Source of the DNA: Leptopterna dolabrata
Taxonomy: Eukaryota > Arthropoda > Insecta > Hemiptera > Miridae
Reading direction: 5' to 3'
Length of the DNA stretch: 64,000 nucleotides
Assembly (NCBI GenBank): GCA_954871275.1
Contig: OX940979.1
Coordinates: forward strand, 53,439,144-53,503,143
Shown here: piece by piece, positions 9,841-21,875 of the stretch
Numbering within the stretch: the stretch's first letter is position 1
Layout of the letters: the number at the start of each line of letters is the position of its first letter
Made by a program: the position numbers and the translations under genes
The notes under the pieces: generated by a model
What the model was told of the DNA's origin: nothing
Seen by the model: the letters and a program-made list of their open reading frames with translations, nothing else
The model's database searches: none

Positions 9841-12800
9841 ATAATCCCTAACGTGTCTAAACTTTGGATCAAAAATCACCTAAGGTAGCAAGAAACGAGA
9901 TTTATTTACTGCCAACCCGTTTTTCCAAATAGGGGTGATTATTTGAAGGGTTCAAAAATGAATTCTAACTTCACCAAATTATTTAAAGATGGGAAACACC
10001 ACAAATCATGTATTATGTTCATCAGGCTTGTAAATTTTTGTCCAGTGATCATAATAGCGCCCAAAATATGCGCGCTGTGCACTGTCATAACAATCATCAA
10101 CATTGTCGGGAATTAGGTACCTTCTTCCTTTACGTCGGCATGAGAAAGTACATATCTCGGAACGGGCCATTTTGAATGTTTTGGTTCTTACCAGTAAGTT
10201 GGTGAACCAAAAGCTTCATCAGTCGACGATGATTAACGCGAAAAATTCCCGCGGTACGACGAAGAGGGGCTCATGGCGAATATTTCGATTATAATATGCG
10301 TGCAAGGCGATTCGAGAAGCGGCGGAGTCGGTTGAGGGCCCCGCAGTTGAAATACACCGTCTAGCCGAGCGGCCTGCCAACATCGGCTAACGACGCGGCG
10401 AGGTGCCGCGGAAGTGCACCTCCATTTCTGGTCCGGACCCGTTTTGTTACCTTTATATTCAACGTGTGAAAAGGTCATTTCATCTGGAGCACTAAGTGAG
10501 ATGGTGTTTTTCTGAATCACAATCCCATCTGATCATTCAACGAATTCCCATTCCATTCCGATCCTTGAATAAATTCATAAGAAACCCTTTCCTAAAACCC
10601 ACAGGTACGTTCTTACCTGAGAAAAACTGGAAGAAAACGGAAGCGCTGCAAATTATTAGGCGGTTTATTTATTATTTTCCTGTATAGATACCCCTTCTGC
10701 CAGGAACACTGAATTCCTATATAAACTAGCGTAAGATCCTGAATTAGTAGGGTTGTTTCTGCGATGGAAACGTACCTACCCACGCATGCCCACGCACATA
10801 CACACACAACTATACAACAAAAATTCCACCAGAGTCGAAGCACTCGTATTTTAAGCTCTCTATCGGCAATTTATTTATTTACAGTTAAATATGAAATTTT
10901 CTACAAACCATACCCCCTGTAACGCGCCACTACGGCCCCACCCCACGAACTCAACACCCGGTCATTTTTGAAATTCTGATGGTCGCTGAGCCAAACAACT
11001 ATGTAACAGGTCACAGGACTCAGGTGTAACAGGATTGAGTAGATCCAAAGATTTTTCTGGAGCTGAACACCTATGAATACCAATATCCTCAATGTCTATC
11101 TACAAGAAATGTTGTGGTGGTTTGAATCAGCTGTTCGATACCACCGCTAAAGTGCTCATCACTCAGATTACTAAGGTGCATGTTACCGTTTGATTCACGC
11201 TCATGTTGATGATGCCTTGACGTTCTGAACAGATCTTTTCTCTTTACTTCATCTGATACTACAAATCTCGCAAATCCGTATGGTCTCAAATAATCCTAAA
11301 AATCGGAATCTGCTCCGTTTTGCCTTGAAACACAATATCTACCCTTAACTTCGGATATGAACAAATTTAATATCGTGCGAAAAACTAACGGTGAAGTTTA
11401 TTCATATCCAAAGTTATGAGTGTTTATCTCATAAAAAAAGGGGAACCCTAAATATGCTGACTAACTTAACTTTTTATTTATTTTTTCTATGTGCCGCGTT
11501 TTGAGGAAAACACCACAATTTTTAATAAGAAACCAATAAGATGGTTTTGATAATGATTCCTTGAGGCATCTATCTATATTTATGAGGTGGTTTAGAATGG
11601 GAGTGACAAAAAGAAAAGGCACATCGAGTGGGTCTGAATTTTGGACGGTAAATTCTACATAAAATACCTACGTGCGGAATATAAGAAAACTGTGGGCTGG
11701 GCTGACTTCCGATTAGCGCTAATATAAAATTCGAAATAAAAAAGAATGTGGACGAATCGGGTGGGAAACAACTGCTGGCATCAACTCTTTGTTGGGCCCG
11801 ACAATAATACATATTGCACGTGTCAAACCCAATCACGACCAGGCTGGGGACATATGGGCCCCCGCGCGTTTTCAAATCAGAGTCATAATTTTTCCAGCAA
11901 ATGGATCTTATTTTCGTTGGTGCTTAAGGGATTACTAATAATAAAATAATTTAAAAAATTAAAGTCTCTGTAATTGCCCATTTGACGAAGCAAATCATCA
12001 AATGGCAAATGAAATCGAAACACGGTTTTTTTTTTAAACATCGCAGTTTAGTTGAATAAGTGTACGCTTCTTAGGAGGATGCAATTGAACCGTATTATTC
12101 TGATACCATTAATTATTTCTAGATCATATTATATACAAATTATCTAAGGTTGTGCTGTTACTGGTTTTGGTTGGTCATTTTGAAATAATAGACCGCGAGT
12201 GTAGAAACTTCAATTGAAATGAGAGTGAATGTGTTATCCCGAAATAGTGCGGGTTCTTCGGGTTGCAAGTGAGTTAGTGGACGAATATAGCGAATCGCGA
12301 GTCGAGCCGGGAACTCCCGTCGACGAGTTCGCGGGGGTTCGTAGGCGCCTGTGCCAACCGCCGATGAGTTGGCTGGGAATGACTAGCTCGGGTCGTCTAG
12401 CTCTACTCAAGTTCTGATAAGGTAAAACTATCGTTCGAACACGATATTTGTGTTATGGAAGTGGGCAGTCAATTACCATATTCAACAGCTTATCGCTGAT
12501 TGACATCTCGAATTCAACCGCCATAATGGGAATGACGGTTTCTTCCCCTGCTATTGTTCATACAGCTCATTTTCATCAACTAATTCATCTGAATCGTGAT
12601 TGAGGTGCACGAAAATGTGTCCCACCCCCATCACTACACAAGTCTTGAGGGATAGCGGTGTCTATTTTGGTAACCATAGCTGAAACCACAGCGAGAACAG
12701 CAAAAAACTACCAGTCTGACAGATCCGTCATACAACCATTTGATGAGTTCCGTCATTCTTCTTTTCCAGTACCTATACCTAACTATAACACGCATTCCTT

Positions 12801-13576
12801 CAAGAATGTGGTTTCCTCAATATATTCTTCAAATAGTGAAATGAGCAACAGTCTGCTCTACAGCAGGTGAAAAATTGTCTTTAATCCGTTAAATACGTTC
12901 GAAGGTGATGAAACGTCGTCATCATCATGAGGATCATTTTTGGGAGAAAAAATTGTTGTCCTCAAATAGTTGCATCGCGCTTAACTTCGTATGAGAATGA
13001 ATGGCACACTTTTCCTGAAGAGCAGACTTTGCACATGTGGAAACTTTAAATGCCATCTGGGAATGGGGAACATGCATAGGTACAGGAAATTTTAATTTTT
13101 GACTTCGAAATCGCATTCAGCACTCTTGAAAACCCCTGAAGTGCCAATTTCATTCCTACACTAGTTAGCTAATTATTATTGATGGTTGTTACTGACCTGA
13201 GGAAGCTATAATCCTGTCCACCCATTGGCACTTTTTTTTTTTAAATCGAAAGATCTCGTTGAGAACATTTCAAACAATTTTTGTAAAAGCTTTTTGGAAA
13301 TGGGGGAAATCAGGTTGGGAACGACGTCGACATCAAGGGCCCAAACCGCATGACAAAGACCCTCGCGCCATCCTGCGTGGGCCCCTCATATTCAGGCATT
13401 AGGCTTTTTCTTTCTGTCCGTTTCACGGCTTAACTTGAAACAATTATGTAAGCTTTTCATTCGTTCTCAATCAGACTTTGAGGTAAAAAATTCTCAATTC
13501 CGACCCATGCAAGTTCCCCCATAGAATCGTGTTGAGAAAATGTAAAACGTAGGTAGGTAGGTACTATATTAAAAAA
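9841..13576. other. Long stretch without a supported gene
   Basis: Mostly unique. Decayed family A pieces are visible: a right-end fragment (GCGCTGCAAATTATTAGGCGG) at 10645-10700, and a body fragment near 11160-11290. A GC-rich patch lies at 10300-10420. An open stretch at 12229-12417 (62 aa, CpG-rich) has no recognisable domain, and I do not call it a gene. Confidence 0.4.
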
Positions 13577-13712
13577 CCACAGTCATGCAGCATGGCTATA
13601 AGAGCGAATTTTCGAAGAAATAACTGATTTTATGTAAAATGTGATGTTTGGGATATCCCATTCAAATATGGGCAATCTTAAACTCATTGGGTAATTACAG
13701 GTATTCAAGTAT

Positions 13713-13750
13713 GTACGTATATTGTAGTATTGGTACTACAATATACGTAC
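13713..13750. repeat. Perfect 17-bp palindrome arms
   Basis: GTACGTATATTGTAGTA (13713-13729) is perfectly complemented by 13734-13750 with a 4-nt loop. Further GTACGTA-type palindromes follow to 13790. They lie in the private middle segment of repeat C copy 1. Confidence 0.85.
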
Positions 13751-14267
13751 AGTTACGTATCCAACATACGTACAGTACGTATGTTACGTATCCAATACAG
13801 AGTAGGTATTTGATTGTAACAAATTTTTTGTTCCATTTTTTGCCGAGTAACACCTCGGTTTGTAGATTTTCCAACGCTGAACACGATGGTGAAGTCAGAA
13901 TTGCGATATCCCATTCCGTTATCAGATTAGAGCTGACGAACCAGGAAGAACATCTCAAGAAATAACCACGTTCCTTCATCTTCAAAGTGCTCCAGTTTGA
14001 GAACGGGATGAGATATCGCAATTCTGATTTCACCATCGTGTTCAGCGTACAAAAACCTTAAAAAAGGAAGTGTCACTTGTCAGACTGTTTCATTTTGGGA
14101 ATTTATGGGTAATTTCCCCCCCCCTAAAACTTCCCAAAACTCCCCCTTAGAGTGACCCGATTCTGCCCATCTACGAACTTAGCCTGTCGATTGCCAAGAC
14201 AGATTTTTCGTGCAAATTTTAACTTTTTATCTCAATTCTTTCGAGAGTTATCGTCTGGAATGACACA

Positions 14268-14330
14268 TACATATATAAATATATAAATATATAAATAAAT
14301 AAATAAATATATATATATATATATACACAT
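14268..14330. repeat. AT microsatellite
   Basis: (ATAT)n and (ATAAAT)n tract inside repeat C. The matching tract in copy 2 is at 28017-28060 and differs in length. Confidence 0.9.
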
Positions 14331-14464
14331 AATTTTTGGTGTCTTTCGGCAGTGAATTCAGGATGGTCTGAAACGGATTTTGGTATAAAAATCTTTCGGA
14401 AATTCGAGTTTTAAAAATTTTGGACCGAGAACAATAGCTTCCTTTTCTTCGAAAATTCGCTAAA

Positions 14465-16258
14465 AGAACATTCGTAAGAATAAAGGCAACAACAGAAGGT
14501 TGAAAGTATTTAGGCTCAATGCAACTAATAATTGATTTTATGCAATTTATTACCCAAAGCTCGGCGAGAACAATATTAAAATCAGGTACCCAAGTACCCC
14601 TTTAAAAAACATTAACATATGGGGTAACATATTAGTAAGAGATGACCAAATTATTTCAGTCCCGGGCGAGGTAGACCGTGCGTTGGTGACAAATTTTCAC
14701 TATCGGGTGTCGTTTACAAGTGACAGTTTTCTCAAAAGCAGATCGTGAAGTTATGCGAGGGACAGGTATTAGATGGGGTCACCTAGTGAGGTGGCAGGAC
14801 CCTGCTGTATATCTGTAGCCTCTTTTTGAGAAACGCATCCGAATCTTTTAAAAATAGGAGAAATTAGTGAGTGAACGAGCCTCAACCAACCACACTTCAC
14901 TTGATGTCAACATTCTCGTATCCTGAAAACTCATTCAGTTGATGTCAAAACCAAAAGGTGTACAAAATGCCTTGAGAATCTTCAGTTACTTTTTCAAAGT
15001 TACCGAATCAACTCAAGGGGGCTACGATTGCTTCAGCTGAATGAAGCATCACCGAAGCGTCTTCCGAAGACCAATTCCCTTGGTTCACTTCCAGGTTCTT
15101 TTTAGTCGATGTTATTTTTAGTCTTATCGATTTAGAACTATCAGAAACGAGCATCACGTAGGTGCAATGGATACCCTTTGGAACTGGGTATTGCCTCATC
15201 AGGTCACACGGTGCAGATCATGGAATGTGCAAAGGTTCTTGGACTCTTGCGGTGGATAGTTTTCCCGCAGTTCTGCCACTCACTGATTTTCCATGTTTTA
15301 TGCATATCAATGAATTTCCAAGTGTCTTGAGTTAAACTCGGTGCTCTGTAATAATTGTTTTTATGGGTTTCATCAAAACTCATTCATATTTCGTCTTATA
15401 CCTCATAATTATAATAACGAAGTGTAACGTTGGAAAACTGTTGAGAGGCGAGCGATTGGAGGGAACTATATTTTCGAAAACTAGTTACGTGCGAGTCTCC
15501 GGATCTTAACTTGACGAATATAATACACTTTGCATGCCGTATTGTCCTGGAGCGTAGAGAGCCTATGACACATCTTATGACGTGTTCAATATATTTTCAC
15601 AGATTTAATGTAGTTCCAAAACAATTTCTGGCACGTTTTTAAAATTTCCCCCACCAGTAACCTAGAGTGGTGGATATGAGATCAAAATGGCGCACCTTAA
15701 AACTTTAGTGGTCAGTGTCAGCAAAAAAATCTTCAAAAGATGTTTGCAATGTTCAAGAAATGGTGCTAGGCAGTTGTAGTAAGAGGCTCGTCCGTCCGAG
15801 CGCACAATATTGAGCACTTGCTTATTGCCCGAAACAGAGAGACACTACGCAAGAAAGGGAGAGATACAACAACGTACAGACATCAGCATGGACTAATGCG
15901 CACATTTTCGAAGTAGGTAACGCCCCTACTTATACTACGGTATCACCTGTTAACATTTGAACATTTTCTACTAATTCAACCAGGGTACAATATTTTGTCT
16001 TGAAATGTTTTTATGAAATAATATTGTCATTATTGTACACAATTAATACCTTACCAATTTTTTATCGATTTTACGTTACCTCGTTATTCCATAATTGATC
16101 AATTTTATTTTGGAAATGCCAGATCTCTGAAATATTGATTGTAGTAACGTAACCTGTTTCTTCAAAAATGCTCTCATGATTTACCAGATAACCCGCAACA
16201 AAGACTCGCTGGACGACCACATCATCAAGACCAAAATCTGTATTACATCAGGTCAAAA
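14465..16258. other. No gene seen
   Basis: Unique AT-rich sequence. Open frames are short and lack domains, and no tRNA, terminal repeat or splice-consistent exon is supported. Confidence 0.4.
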
Positions 16259-17470
16259 TCCCTACTATATTATAAAAACGGATCTCTGTCTGTGTGTCTG
16301 TCTGTCCTTCTATGCACGGCCAAACGGCTCGACGGATATCGACCAAATTTGGCACGAATACCCAGTAGGCTCCCAAGTTGTGCAACGTCGCATTTTTAAT
16401 TCCCTCACCATAGCGGAACTATGGTCGACCATGGTCAACTTCGTTATTTGATCGGTAACCCCTATTTTGTATCGCCTATTCGTAATCTACGTGAAATTCT
16501 ATGTACGATCGACCCTTCGGACTACCCCCGCGGTCGACCATAGCGCGTCCATGGGCCCCTCCATGGTCGAATCCCGAATTGCTTTTCACGGCCGAACGGC
16601 TCGACGGATATCGACCAAATTTGGCACCAATATCCGGTAGCCTCCCAAGTTGTGCAACGTCGCATTTTTAATTCCCTCACCATAGCGTAACTATGGTCGA
16701 CCATGGTCAACTCCTGAATGGCTTGACGGATATCGACCAAATTTGGCACGAATATCCAGTAGGCTCCCAAGTTGTGCAACGTCGCATTTTTAATTCCCTG
16801 ACCATAGCGGAACTATGGTCGACCATGGTCAACTCCTGAATGGCTTGACGGATATCGACCAAATTTGGCACGAATATCCAGTAGGCTCCCAAGTTGTGCA
16901 ACGTCGCATTTTTAATTCCCTCACCATAGCGTAACTATGGTCGACCATGGTCAACTCCTGAATGGCTTGACGGATATCGACCAAATTTGGCACGAATATC
17001 CAGTAGGCTCCCAAGTTGTGCAACGTCGCATTTTTAATTCCCTCACCATAGCGGAACTATGGTCGACCATGGTCAACTTCGTTAATTGAAATGGTAACCC
17101 CTATTTTTTATCGCGTATTCGTAATCTACGTGAAATTCTATCTACGATCGACCCTTCGGACTACCCCCGCGGTCGACCATAGCGCATCCATGGGCCCCTC
17201 CATGGTCGAATCCCGAATTGCTCAACGGATATCGACCAAATTTGGCACCAATATCCGGTAGCCTCCCAAGTTGAACGTAGGCACATTTTAAATTCCCTGA
17301 ACATAGCGGAAATATGGTCGACCATGGTCAACTCCTGAATGGCTTGACGGATTTTGATAAAATTGGGCACAAATACCCGGTAGGCTATGTGATTTTTCCG
17401 TCGTTTGTTGGTTCCACGATACTGCGTACAGCGAATCTCGGATAGCGAGCGAAGCGAGCGGTCAGGCTAG
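16259..17470 (+). mobile_element. Helitron-like element with internal tandem repeats
   Basis: Starts TCCCTACTATATTATAAAAA after a host A, followed by (TCTG)n, and ends GCGGTCAGGCTAG before a host T: 5'-TC, 3'-CTAG and A/T insertion context. The last 40 bp (GCGAGCGAAGCGAGCGG) are like the GC-rich ends of insect Helentron-type elements; the terminal hairpin is weak. The body is built of tandem units (see 16331-17360). No Rep/helicase coding, so non-autonomous. About 1.2 kb. Confidence 0.65.
16331..17360 (+). repeat. 122-bp tandem repeats in the Helitron-like element
   Basis: Unit starts (GACGGATATCGACC) at 16331, 16613, 16725, 16847 and 16969, with diverged ones near 17224 and 17347. The central step is 122 bp. 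Each unit has the palindrome ATGGTCGACCAT. Two flanking units carry a longer extra block (CGCGGTCGACCATAGCGC), so the array is bracketed by two long units. The open frames on the minus strand that repeat the same peptide come from this periodicity. Confidence 0.9.
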
Positions 17471-18360
17471 TAGGTAATAACTTATAAACAGCTCAAAATT
17501 ATTGCAGGATTTACAAATTAGGTAGGCTTATTTGCATAACAGAGAATTTTACATAATAGAAAAGGTATTTACACAATAGAGAATTAAATAATAGAGAATA
17601 ATTATTACTACAGATATTTACATAATACGTATTCGGGTATATCATTTTCACATCGCCATATTCAAAACCTTCAACACCGCCACAAACCAGATGGGTGCAG
17701 AACGTTCTCAGACGATATAAATCCAGTTATTTCCAAGTTATAACCCCATTGTAAACCCTGCACTTAGTTCTCGTAACCTACTTATCAAAATTGATACCTC
17801 TCCGCAGTTTGACGAGCAGGTACGGGGACCCGAGTTAATTTCATAAACTAAAATTATGTTCTCCTAAAAGTAAGTTACCGCCATAGTTTTTCCCAGGGTG
17901 TCCAACATTCTTCAGATCAAATTAGTATTCTGCTGGATGAGTCCAGAAAGTTTATAGTGCGCGATTACGAAGGCTCAAACCCTATCGAATATCTAATTAT
18001 CGGCCTGGAAAAATTATACCTGTAGCGCTTGTTGAATGGGTGTACAAAAAAGAGGTCGCTACTCACGTAGAACCCGAATCGGGATGGCTACTTTTAGGTT
18101 TTTATATATTATTGGAGGCTGCGAAAATACTACTCAAGCGTCTACTAAAGACTTGAGAAGGTTGAGTTAAAAGATCAGTAAAAAGATACCTATGTGGGGT
18201 ATAAGGAACTACAAGATAACCATAGTTGTGAAATAATGTGAACTGCCGTACTCATACGTTTAAATGATCCATAAGATCATGTTATCGATACGAGGAAGCT
18301 AGTTTTCTATTTGTAAGCCACATAAGTGGTATCATATAAGAAATAATAAATCGTAATGTA
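17471..18360. other. No gene seen
   Basis: Unique sequence; no domain, RNA gene or repeat supported. Confidence 0.4.
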
Positions 18361-18500
18361 AGAAACTTGTTTATTATTTTCCATAACGAACCTTTGGAAT
18401 CAACCGTGAGTGAGGGAACCCCCCCCCCCCCCCCTCCGGGGACACCAAAAAACCTCAAAATTTGATGGCTTGCATTTCAAGGTACCTAGGTCGAGTAGAA
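18361..18500 (+). repeat. Family A left-end fragment
   Basis: TTTATTATTTTCCATAACGAACC and CTCAAAATTTGATGG match the family A left end, with a poly-C run of about 16 at 18419-18434 where other copies have four to seven C. A (GTCTGTGA)n tract at 18672-18740 follows. Confidence 0.65.
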
Positions 18501-18742
18501 TCCAAAGTCGAGTAGAAACCATACAGTTTTGAGCGGTGTGCGGGGGATTTTGCTTCCGAGTCTGCGAAGCAGCGGAAGCCTTGTGTTCACTTTCGTGAGC
18601 CAAAAAATTTTTGTCTTCAGAAATCAAAATTTCCACTTGCCTTTTGCGTTTCAAAGCCTACTGAACAAATTTGGTTCCGTGTCTGTCGGTCTGTGGGTCT
18701 GTGAGTCTGTGAGTCTGTGAGTCTGTGAGTCTGTCTGTCCGC

Positions 18743-19522
18743 ATTTCCTTGTTACAGCCATAACTTCCACGATTTTGAATTGATTCAGCTCAAATTTTGA
18801 GGGATGGTGCGGATAAGGCCCCTTGAGGTCCCATACAAATTTCAACATGATTGATCCAGCGGTACGCCCTGCGCATGCGCTAACGTTAAATTCAACAAAC
18901 ACGCATAACTTTCACAATTTTGATTCAATTTCGCTCAAATTTTCAAGGGTTGTTTGGACAAGGTCTAGTGAGTTCCAGTATGAATTTAAGCATGATCGGA
19001 CCCTCGGTGCGCTCTGCGCATGCACTGGCGTGAAATAGATTCAATTTCCTTGTTACAGCCGTAGTAACCAAAGATTTCACCCAATTTCAATGTAATTCTC
19101 AGGGATTAAGCGGGTAGGGCCCATTGAGGTCCCATATAAATTTCAACATGATAGAGCCAGCGGTTCGCCCTGCGCATGCGCTAACGTGAAATTCTTCAAA
19201 CACGCATAACTTTCACAATTTTGATTCAATTTCGCTCAAATTTTCAAGGGTTGTTTGGACAACGTCTAGTGAGTTCCAGTATGAATTTCAGCATGATCGG
19301 ACCCTCGGTGCGCTCTGCGCATGCGCTGGCGTGAAATAGATTCAATTTCCTTGTTACAGCCGTAGTAACCAAAGATTTCACCCAATTTCAATGTAATTCT
19401 CAGGGATTAAGCGGGTAGGGCCCATTGAGGTCCCATAAAAATTTCAACATGATAGATCCAGCGGTTCGCCCTGCGCATGCGCTAACGTGAAATTCTTCAA
19501 ACACGCATAACTTTCGCAATTA
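18743..19522 (+). repeat. Two-subunit satellite, about 300-bp period
   Basis: Alternating subunits of about 150 bp. P begins CCTTGTTACAGCC and Q begins ACACGCATAACTTTC; order P-Q-P-Q-P plus the start of a Q (18744, 18898, 19046, 19197, 19348, 19500). Both end in a CTGCGCATGC-type word, so P and Q probably came from one ancestor. The two complete PQ dimers are more alike than P is to Q, the mark of higher-order amplification. Confidence 0.85.
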
Positions 19523-19523
19523 T

Positions 19524-19662
19524 GTATAATGGACGTAATGTATTATGGACGTCATGTTATGTAATATGTATATTTCATGTAATGTTATGCAATGTTATGT
19601 AATGGAATGTAATGTTATGTAATATGTATATTTCACGTTATGTAATGTTATGTAATGTAATG
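19524..19662. repeat. TATGTAATGT-type microsatellite
   Basis: Imperfect repeats of TATGTAATGT with two longer ATGTATATTTCA interruptions, directly after the satellite. Confidence 0.85.
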
Positions 19663-19666
19663 GGGA

Positions 19667-20697
19667 TTTTTTTTTCTCATGCTCGATTCCAAAGGTTTGT
19701 TACTGAAAATAATAAACCAAAATGGAACATGTCCGTCCGCCGTACTTGGCATTTTTCTTAGTTGCCATGAACAAAAATTATTGAAATTTTCACTGTAGGT
19801 CCCGTTTGGGGTCTAGTTGGTCCGCAAAGCTCGGTGTCACTGTCAGTCGTCTCTAAAAGGGGTGAAAAATAGGGGTTGAAATTTTCAGGACGCCGTAGTT
19901 CGAAAACTTCCTATAAAAGGACGTTATTAACTCTTTTTCACCGACAAGTCAGCAAAACGAACAAAACTCTCCTACATAATTTAAAATCACACTAGACTAA
20001 AGCGAAAAAGCCATTTGCGTAAATAACTTCCTATAACGTTTTTATGACGTTTTTAATATTATTGATTGCGAACTGAGGATTTTTTTTTTTTAAATACCGC
20101 TGGAGCGTACTGCCGTGCGTTCATAGTAAGCATTTTTTGAACCGAAAAGCTATGCAACATGTGTGTTAACCATACTCGTACGGTAAACATCCAGCCCAGA
20201 TATGATTGCTAGGGAACAGTTGATTATAATCACGAATGGCTTTATGAAATCGAGTTTGTTGTTCCGTAATAATATATAATATTATTATTTCATTTGATGA
20301 AAGATGGTTATTTTGGATTTTGTTAATAGGTACCTTCTTACCTGCTTAGGTTCAGCAACCATCAGAATTTCATAAATGATAGGATTAGTGGATTATAGGG
20401 TTAGTGGGGCCGAGACGGCGCGTTACAGGACGTGGGGGCTGTGGAAAAAAATGCATATAATAAGTAACTGTGTAGGTAATAGCCAAACATCAGAGAGCTG
20501 TATCTCGAATTTGTCGTGTCTCTGTGCTAGTGTACGTGTGTGTGTGCGTGGGTAGTTAGGTAGGTATCCACCGCAAAAAACGGTTTTATACAATTCTTGT
20601 CCTCCTGCTGTCGTGGGGAAAGCACGAGGGTAGTGACCACAGAAAACATTAATTATTTAATTATTTACGCAAATGGTGTTTTCGCTTTAGTCTAGTG
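19667..20697 (+). repeat. Family A, rearranged copy with inverted left end
   Basis: The body blocks (CTTAGTTGCCATGAACAAAA, GTCTAGTTGGTCC, AGTCGTCTCTAAAAGG, then a block at 20090-20330) run forward. The first 55 bp (19667-19722, ending AAAATAATAAACCAAAATGG) are the family left end in reverse, so an end inversion or an abutting second copy is present. A segment at 19925-20028 is the left arm of an inverted repeat whose right arm is 20657-20697 plus 21868-21942. Confidence 0.65.
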
Positions 20698-21867
20698 CAG
20701 GGGTTCCCAAACTTTTTTGTACCGTGCCCCCTTTTGGTAAAACGAAAGCCTCCCAAGCCCCCCTTACATAACTAATGAATGGATGTGAAAAAATGCAAGT
20801 TTTACACTGAAAACGAAGTTTTATTGCTATTTACACAAAACACGATTTGATAAACACGTAGCTTTTATGAAGTTGCTTTTAAGATGAAAATAAGTTAATC
20901 TTAATGAGATGGATGGGATTGCATTTTCTTTACTAGCGCTGGTATTCTTGGTGAGGTTTTGGCAAGGGCACAACGTAAGTCACTAGCAACATCAAGTTTG
21001 TTCCTATTCTTTGTTTTTATCGATACGAGTGTTGATAATGCTTTTTCACACAAGTAGGTGGTTGAAAAAGGCAAAAACAACCGAAGAGCTTCCTGTGACA
21101 CTCTGGGATCCACTTGGAAGTATTTGATCCAAAACGTTGATTTTTCCATTTTTTCAAAGTCATATTTGGCAGAAGAATCATTTTTTATTTCCAAAAATTC
21201 TTCTTGCAGGGCTTCTGGAACATGTTCAACGTTGACATGGAAAAGAAGTCTGTAAATATGATACCAAGTACATTTGGTATCGAATATTTTGATTCGATAC
21301 TAGTATTGGTATCGAGTATTTTTCCCGATATCAGAAAAAATACTCAAATGGATAGTCTCCCACCTACTTTATTTATTTTCGATTTTTACCTTGCGGTATA
21401 TATTTGCAAGTAACTGGGCTGAGGTAGTTTACCATTGGTACCAGTGCCACGATCGTTACGAACCTGGCGGATCTTGAAGCAACTAAGGAAGTATCGATTT
21501 ACCGTTGTCTTATATCGAGACTGGTCTTATAATCGAACACGACCACGGGGTAACCCTTACATCGAATCTAAAGTCCGGGTAAACCTCGCTCGGGGGTAAC
21601 CCTCCGTTTCTCGAACGGGCCCTAAGCTGCTTCTCCGAGAGGTTAATTCGTTCCGTAACCTTGTTCGTATGTCAATTTGTTAGTATCTCTAAGAGATTTT
21701 CCCCATGAAATTAACTGAAATGCCATTAATCCGTTCCTGGACAGGCCCAAAAATGTGTTTTTGAATAGGAAAAATTTGCAAGGTTTGCAAAGAATGGTCT
21801 CACGCCCCCCCCTGACCTGTTCTCACGCCCCCCAGGGGGGGCGCGCCCCCCGGTTTGGGAACCCATG
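20698..21867 (-). mobile_element. Deleted hAT transposon
   Basis: 1170-bp element with inverted ends CAGGGGTTCCCAAAC (20698) and GTTTGGGAACCCATG (to 21867). Flanked by the exact 8-bp duplication GTCTAGTG (20690-20697 and 21868-21875), the hallmark size for hAT. It keeps only the 3' part of a transposase gene (20901-21262), so it cannot move itself. The region 21270-21340 carries GGTATCGA-type repeats and 21420-21720 is of unknown origin. Confidence 0.9.
20901..21262 (-). pseudogene. hAT transposase C-terminal (dimerisation) remnant, ZBED5-like
   Basis: The minus-strand frame reads ALQEEFLEIKNDSS, then FWIKYFQVDPRVSQEALRLF, then LPFSTTYLCEKALSTLVSIK, TKNRNKLDV, and DLRCALAKTSPRIPALV. These are the conserved blocks of the hAT C-terminal dimerisation domain as found in ZBED5/FAM200-like transposases. 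The usual end of such proteins is close to the stop at 20901. The N-terminal BED finger and the catalytic core are missing. Open reading continues upstream of the first methionine to about 21262. The family match is recognised from the motifs. Confidence 0.85.
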
Positions 21868-21875
21868 GTCTAGTG

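Larger units (their letters stand above)
13577..14464 (+). repeat. Repeat C, copy 1
   Basis: About 0.89-kb interspersed repeat. Its left part is shared with 27352: CCACAGTCATGCAGCATGG, then GCGAATTTTCGAAG at 13604-13617. The right end holds the exact inverse, CTTCGAAAATTCGC, at 14447-14460, so it carries at least 14-bp terminal inverted repeats. Positions 13870-13917 and 14005-14048 form an internal hairpin, which gives open frames on both strands; these are therefore unlikely to be genes. The segment 13618-13800 is not homologous to the other copy. Confidence 0.75.

Noticed and set aside
10300..10420. A-box-like TAGCCGAGCGG in a GC-rich patch
   Set aside because: No B box follows at a proper distance and no tRNA fold can be drawn.
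12229..12417. 62-aa CpG-rich frame as an exon
   Set aside because: Ends at a stop next to a weak GTAAAA site, has no acceptor of quality and no recognisable sequence.
13695..14036. 113-aa frame repeated at 27494-27838
   Set aside because: The shared peptide arises because repeat C has an internal hairpin, giving related open frames on both strands; the extra residues differ between copies.
16522..17370. Minus-strand frames repeating the same peptide
   Set aside because: They are translations of the 122-bp tandem units in the Helitron-like element.
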